Positions 61,316 to 64,000 of a stretch of DNA of 64,000 nucleotides are shown here, one piece after another (position 1 is the first letter of the stretch; each line of letters opens with the position of its first letter). Under the pieces are notes generated by a model. It saw only the letters and a list, made by a program, of their open reading frames with translations. It had not been told where the DNA came from and did no database searches. The stretch lies in the NCBI RefSeq assembly GCF_004006395.2, contig NZ_CP029758.2:1736001-1800000 (forward strand), given 5' to 3'. The position numbers and the translations under genes were made by a program. The stretch is from Clostridium sp. AWRP (GTDB lineage Bacteria; Bacillota; Clostridia; Clostridiales; Clostridiaceae).

Positions 61316-63955
61316 ATGAAGGTAACTAAGGTAACTAACGTTGAAGAATTAATGAAGAAGTTAGATGAAGTAACGGCTGCTCAAAAGAAATTTTCTAGCT
61401 ATACTCAAGAACAAGTAGATGAAATTTTTAGGCAGGCAGCTATGGCAGCCAATAGTGCTAGAATAGACCTAGCTAAAATGGCAGTGGAAGAAAGCGGAAT
61501 GGGAATTGTAGAAGACAAGGTCATTAAAAATCATTTTGTTTCAGAATATATTTATAACAAATATAAGGATGAAAAGACCTGTGGGATTCTGGAACAAGAT
61601 GAAGGTTTTGGTATGGTTAGAATTGCAGAACCTGTAGGAGTTATTGCAGCAGTAGTTCCAACAACTAATCCAACATCTACAGCAATATTTAAATCACTAA
61701 TAGCTTTAAAAACTAGAAATGGTATAGTTTTTTCACCTCATCCAAGGGCCAAAAAATCAACTATTGCAGCAGCTAAGATAGTACTTGATGCAGCAGTTAA
61801 AGCTGGTGCCCCTGAAGGAATTATAGGTTGGATAGATGAACCTTCCATTGAACTTTCACAGGTGGTAATGAAAGAAGCAGATTTAATTCTTGCAACTGGT
61901 GGACCGGGTATGGTTAAGGCTGCCTATTCTTCAGGAAAACCTGCTATAGGAGTTGGCCCAGGTAACACACCTGCTGTGATTGATGAAAGTGCTGACATTA
62001 AAATGGCAGTAAATTCAATATTACTCTCAAAAACTTTCGATAATGGAATTATTTGTGCTTCGGAGCAGTCAGTAGTAATAGTAGATTCCGTATACGATAA
62101 AGTCAAGAAAGAATTTGCGGATAGAGGAGCGTATATATTAAGTAAGGATGAAACAGATAAGGTTGGAAAAACAATTATAATTAATGGAGCCTTAAATGCT
62201 GGAATTGTAGGGCAAAGTGCTTTTAAGATAGCACAAATGGCAGGAGTAAAAGTTCCAGAAGATGCTAAAGTACTTATAGGAGAAGTAGAATCAGTAGAAC
62301 TTGAAGAACCATTCTCACATGAAAAGTTGTCTCCAGTTTTAGCTATGTATAAAGCAAAGAATTTTGACGAAGCTCTTTTAAAAGCTGGAAGACTAGTTGA
62401 ATTAGGAGGAATTGGTCATACATCTGTATTATATGTAAATGCAATGACGGAAAAAGTAAAAGTAGAAAAGTTCAGGGAAACTATGAAGACTGGTAGAACA
62501 TTGATAAATATGCCTTCAGCACAAGGCGCTATAGGAGACATATATAACTTTAAACTAGCTCCTTCTTTGACATTAGGCTGTGGTTCCTGGGGAGGAAACT
62601 CTGTATCAGAAAACGTTGGACCTAAACATTTGTTAAACATAAAAAGTGTTGCTGAGAGGAGAGAAAATATGCTTTGGTTTAGAGTACCTGAAAAGGTTTA
62701 TTTCAAATATGGTAGTCTTGGAGTTGCATTAAAAGAATTGAGAACTTTGGAGAAGAAAAAGGCATTTATAGTAACGGATAAAGTTCTTTATCAATTAGGT
62801 TATGTAGATAAAATTACAAAAAATCTTGATGAATTAAGAATTTCCTATAAAATATTTACAGATGTAGAACCAGATCCAACCCTTGCTACAGCTAAAAAAG
62901 GTGCAGCAGAGCTGCTTTCTTATGAACCGGATACAATTATATCAGTTGGTGGTGGTTCGGCAATGGATGCGGCCAAGATCATGTGGGTAATGTATGAACA
63001 TCCAGAAGTAAGATTTGAAGATTTAGCTATGAGATTTATGGATATAAGAAAGAGAGTATATGTTTTCCCTAAGATGGGTCAGAAAGCAATGATGATTTCA
63101 GTAGCAACATCCGCAGGGACAGGGTCGGAAGTTACGCCATTTGCAGTAATTACCGATGAAAGAACAGGAGCTAAATATCCACTGGCTGATTATGAATTGA
63201 CTCCAAACATGGCTATAGTTGATGCAGAACTCATGATGGGAATGCCAAAGGGACTAACAGCAGCTTCAGGCATAGATGCATTGACTCATGCATTGGAGGC
63301 TTATGTGTCAGTAATGGCTTCAGAATATACCAACGGATTGGCTCTTGAAGCAACAAGATTAGTATTTAAATATTTGCCAATAGCTTATACAGAAGGTACG
63401 ACTAATGTAAAGGCAAGAGAAAAAATGGCTCATGCTTCATGTATTGCAGGTATGGCCTTTGCCAATGCATTTTTAGGGGTATGCCACTCCATGGCACATA
63501 AATTGGGAGCACAGCACCACATACCACATGGAATTGCAAATGCACTTATGATAGATGAAGTTATAAAATTCAATGCTGTAGAGGCTCCAAGGAAACAAGC
63601 GGCATTTCCACAATATAAATATCCAAATGTTAAAAGAAGATATGCTAGAATAGCTGATTACCTAAATTTGGGCGGAAAAACAGATGATGAAAAAGTACAA
63701 TTGCTAATAGATGCTATAGACGACTTGAAAACCAAGTTAAATATTCCAAAGACTATTAAAGAAGCAGGAGTTTCAGAAGATAAATTCTATGCTACTTTAG
63801 ATACAATGTCAGAACTGGCTTTTGATGATCAATGTACAGGAGCTAATCCAAGATATCCACTAATAGGAGAAATAAAACAAATGTATATAAATGCATTTGA
63901 TACACCAAAGGCAACTAAGGCAACTGTTGAAAGGAAAACAAAGAAGAAAAAATAA
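61316..63955 (+). CDS. adhE2: Bifunctional acetaldehyde-CoA/alcohol dehydrogenase 2
   Basis: An 879-residue paralogue of adhE1. All active-site blocks are intact: GPGNTPAVIDES, GIICASEQS, SVGGGSAMDAAKI and GVCHSMAHKLGAQHH. The start is ATG 61316, with AGAGGTG upstream; the frame open from 61271 is untranslated. The C-terminus carries an extra basic tail (ATVERKTKKKK) absent from adhE1. The two halves differ most in the C-terminal part of the aldehyde domain. It lies 156 bp after adhE1, behind a terminator, so it may have its own promoter or depend on read-through. Confidence 0.96.
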   Translation: MKVTKVTNVEELMKKLDEVTAAQKKFSSYTQEQVDEIFRQAAMAANSARIDLAKMAVEESGMGIVEDKVIKNHFVSEYIYNKYKDEKTCGILEQDEGFGMVRIAEPVGVIAAVVPTTNPTSTAIFKSLIALKTRNGIVFSPHPRAKKSTIAAAKIVLDAAVKAGAPEGIIGWIDEPSIELSQVVMKEADLILATGGPGMVKAAYSSGKPAIGVGPGNTPAVIDESADIKMAVNSILLSKTFDNGIICASEQSVVIVDSVYDKVKKEFADRGAYILSKDETDKVGKTIIINGALNAGIVGQSAFKIAQMAGVKVPEDAKVLIGEVESVELEEPFSHEKLSPVLAMYKAKNFDEALLKAGRLVELGGIGHTSVLYVNAMTEKVKVEKFRETMKTGRTLINMPSAQGAIGDIYNFKLAPSLTLGCGSWGGNSVSENVGPKHLLNIKSVAERRENMLWFRVPEKVYFKYGSLGVALKELRTLEKKKAFIVTDKVLYQLGYVDKITKNLDELRISYKIFTDVEPDPTLATAKKGAAELLSYEPDTIISVGGGSAMDAAKIMWVMYEHPEVRFEDLAMRFMDIRKRVYVFPKMGQKAMMISVATSAGTGSEVTPFAVITDERTGAKYPLADYELTPNMAIVDAELMMGMPKGLTAASGIDALTHALEAYVSVMASEYTNGLALEATRLVFKYLPIAYTEGTTNVKAREKMAHASCIAGMAFANAFLGVCHSMAHKLGAQHHIPHGIANALMIDEVIKFNAVEAPRKQAAFPQYKYPNVKRRYARIADYLNLGGKTDDEKVQLLIDAIDDLKTKLNIPKTIKEAGVSEDKFYATLDTMSELAFDDQCTGANPRYPLIGEIKQMYINAFDTPKATKATVERKTKKKK

Positions 63956-64000
63956 ATATATAATAAATTGAATATAGTAAAGTAAAAAGGACATATTTAT

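Noticed and set aside
1..64000. tRNA, rRNA, CRISPR, insertion sequence or prophage
   Set aside because: No cloverleaf-like runs, rRNA blocks, regularly spaced repeats, transposase motifs or phage structural genes were seen on either strand.

Overview
The window is AT-rich (roughly 30% GC by eye) and reads as chromosome of a spore-forming, solventogenic Clostridium. The tandem bifunctional aldehyde/alcohol dehydrogenases at the right end, next to a germinant-receptor cluster, and the complete T-box-controlled trp operon point to the acetogens of the C. ljungdahlii / C. autoethanogenum group. That assignment is an inference from gene content, not a database match. No rRNA, tRNA, CRISPR array, insertion sequence or phage module was recognised.

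Layout. 1-9.0 kb: the 3' part of an HD-GYP signalling gene, a TylF-like methyltransferase, a DeoR regulator with an M29 aminopeptidase diverging from an MFS sugar porter, a PAP2 phosphatase, a class A penicillin-binding protein and YtaF. 9.1-11.6 kb: promoter, M-box Mg2+ riboswitch and terminator controlling a shortened PRC/MgtE-like protein and an Nramp-related transporter with altered metal-site motifs. 11.7-14.8 kb: DJ-1/HxlR divergent pair and a PadR-iron-sulfur flavoprotein-membrane protein operon with a conspicuous operator. 14.8-21.6 kb: trpEGDCFBA behind a tRNA-Trp T-box with one specifier stem but two antiterminator/terminator modules. 21.7-32.3 kb: a GT39 glycosyltransferase, a GC-richer Old Yellow Enzyme/LysR pair with an alcohol dehydrogenase, a PadR/HAAS pair, a CPBP-family protein without catalytic residues, an S41 protease-like protein and a DUF6033-like protein.

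32.7-46.5 kb is the most unusual region. A 7TM histidine kinase and LuxR-type response regulator precede a long operon: an NHLP-type HlyD protein, two ABC exporters (one with a C39 peptidase), two lipoproteins, an EamA transporter, an S-component-like membrane protein and an ECF-type sigma factor. It ends in four small precursor-like genes. Three are tandem copies with nearly identical Nif11-like leaders ending in Gly-Gly and diverged cores that all keep C-x2-C ... H-x5-H. The fourth has an unrelated leader and a C-x2-C-x11-H-x4-H core. No RiPP modification enzyme is present. The reading offered is a regulated export system for zinc-finger-like peptides. A candidate response-regulator site lies before the exporter operon and a candidate ECF-type promoter before the peptides.

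46.9-50.8 kb: a DUF3870 protein and a probable murein-peptide module (dipeptide epimerase, APC permease, cytoplasmic beta-lactamase-fold hydrolase). 50.8-57.8 kb: a minus-strand germinant-receptor cluster in the order B, small protein, A, C, D, B, D, B, giving one A, one C, three B and two D-like subunits. 58.5-64.0 kb: adhE1 and adhE2, separated by a strong hairpin terminator, with a long AT-rich upstream region holding a good sigma-A promoter embedded in a perfect palindrome.
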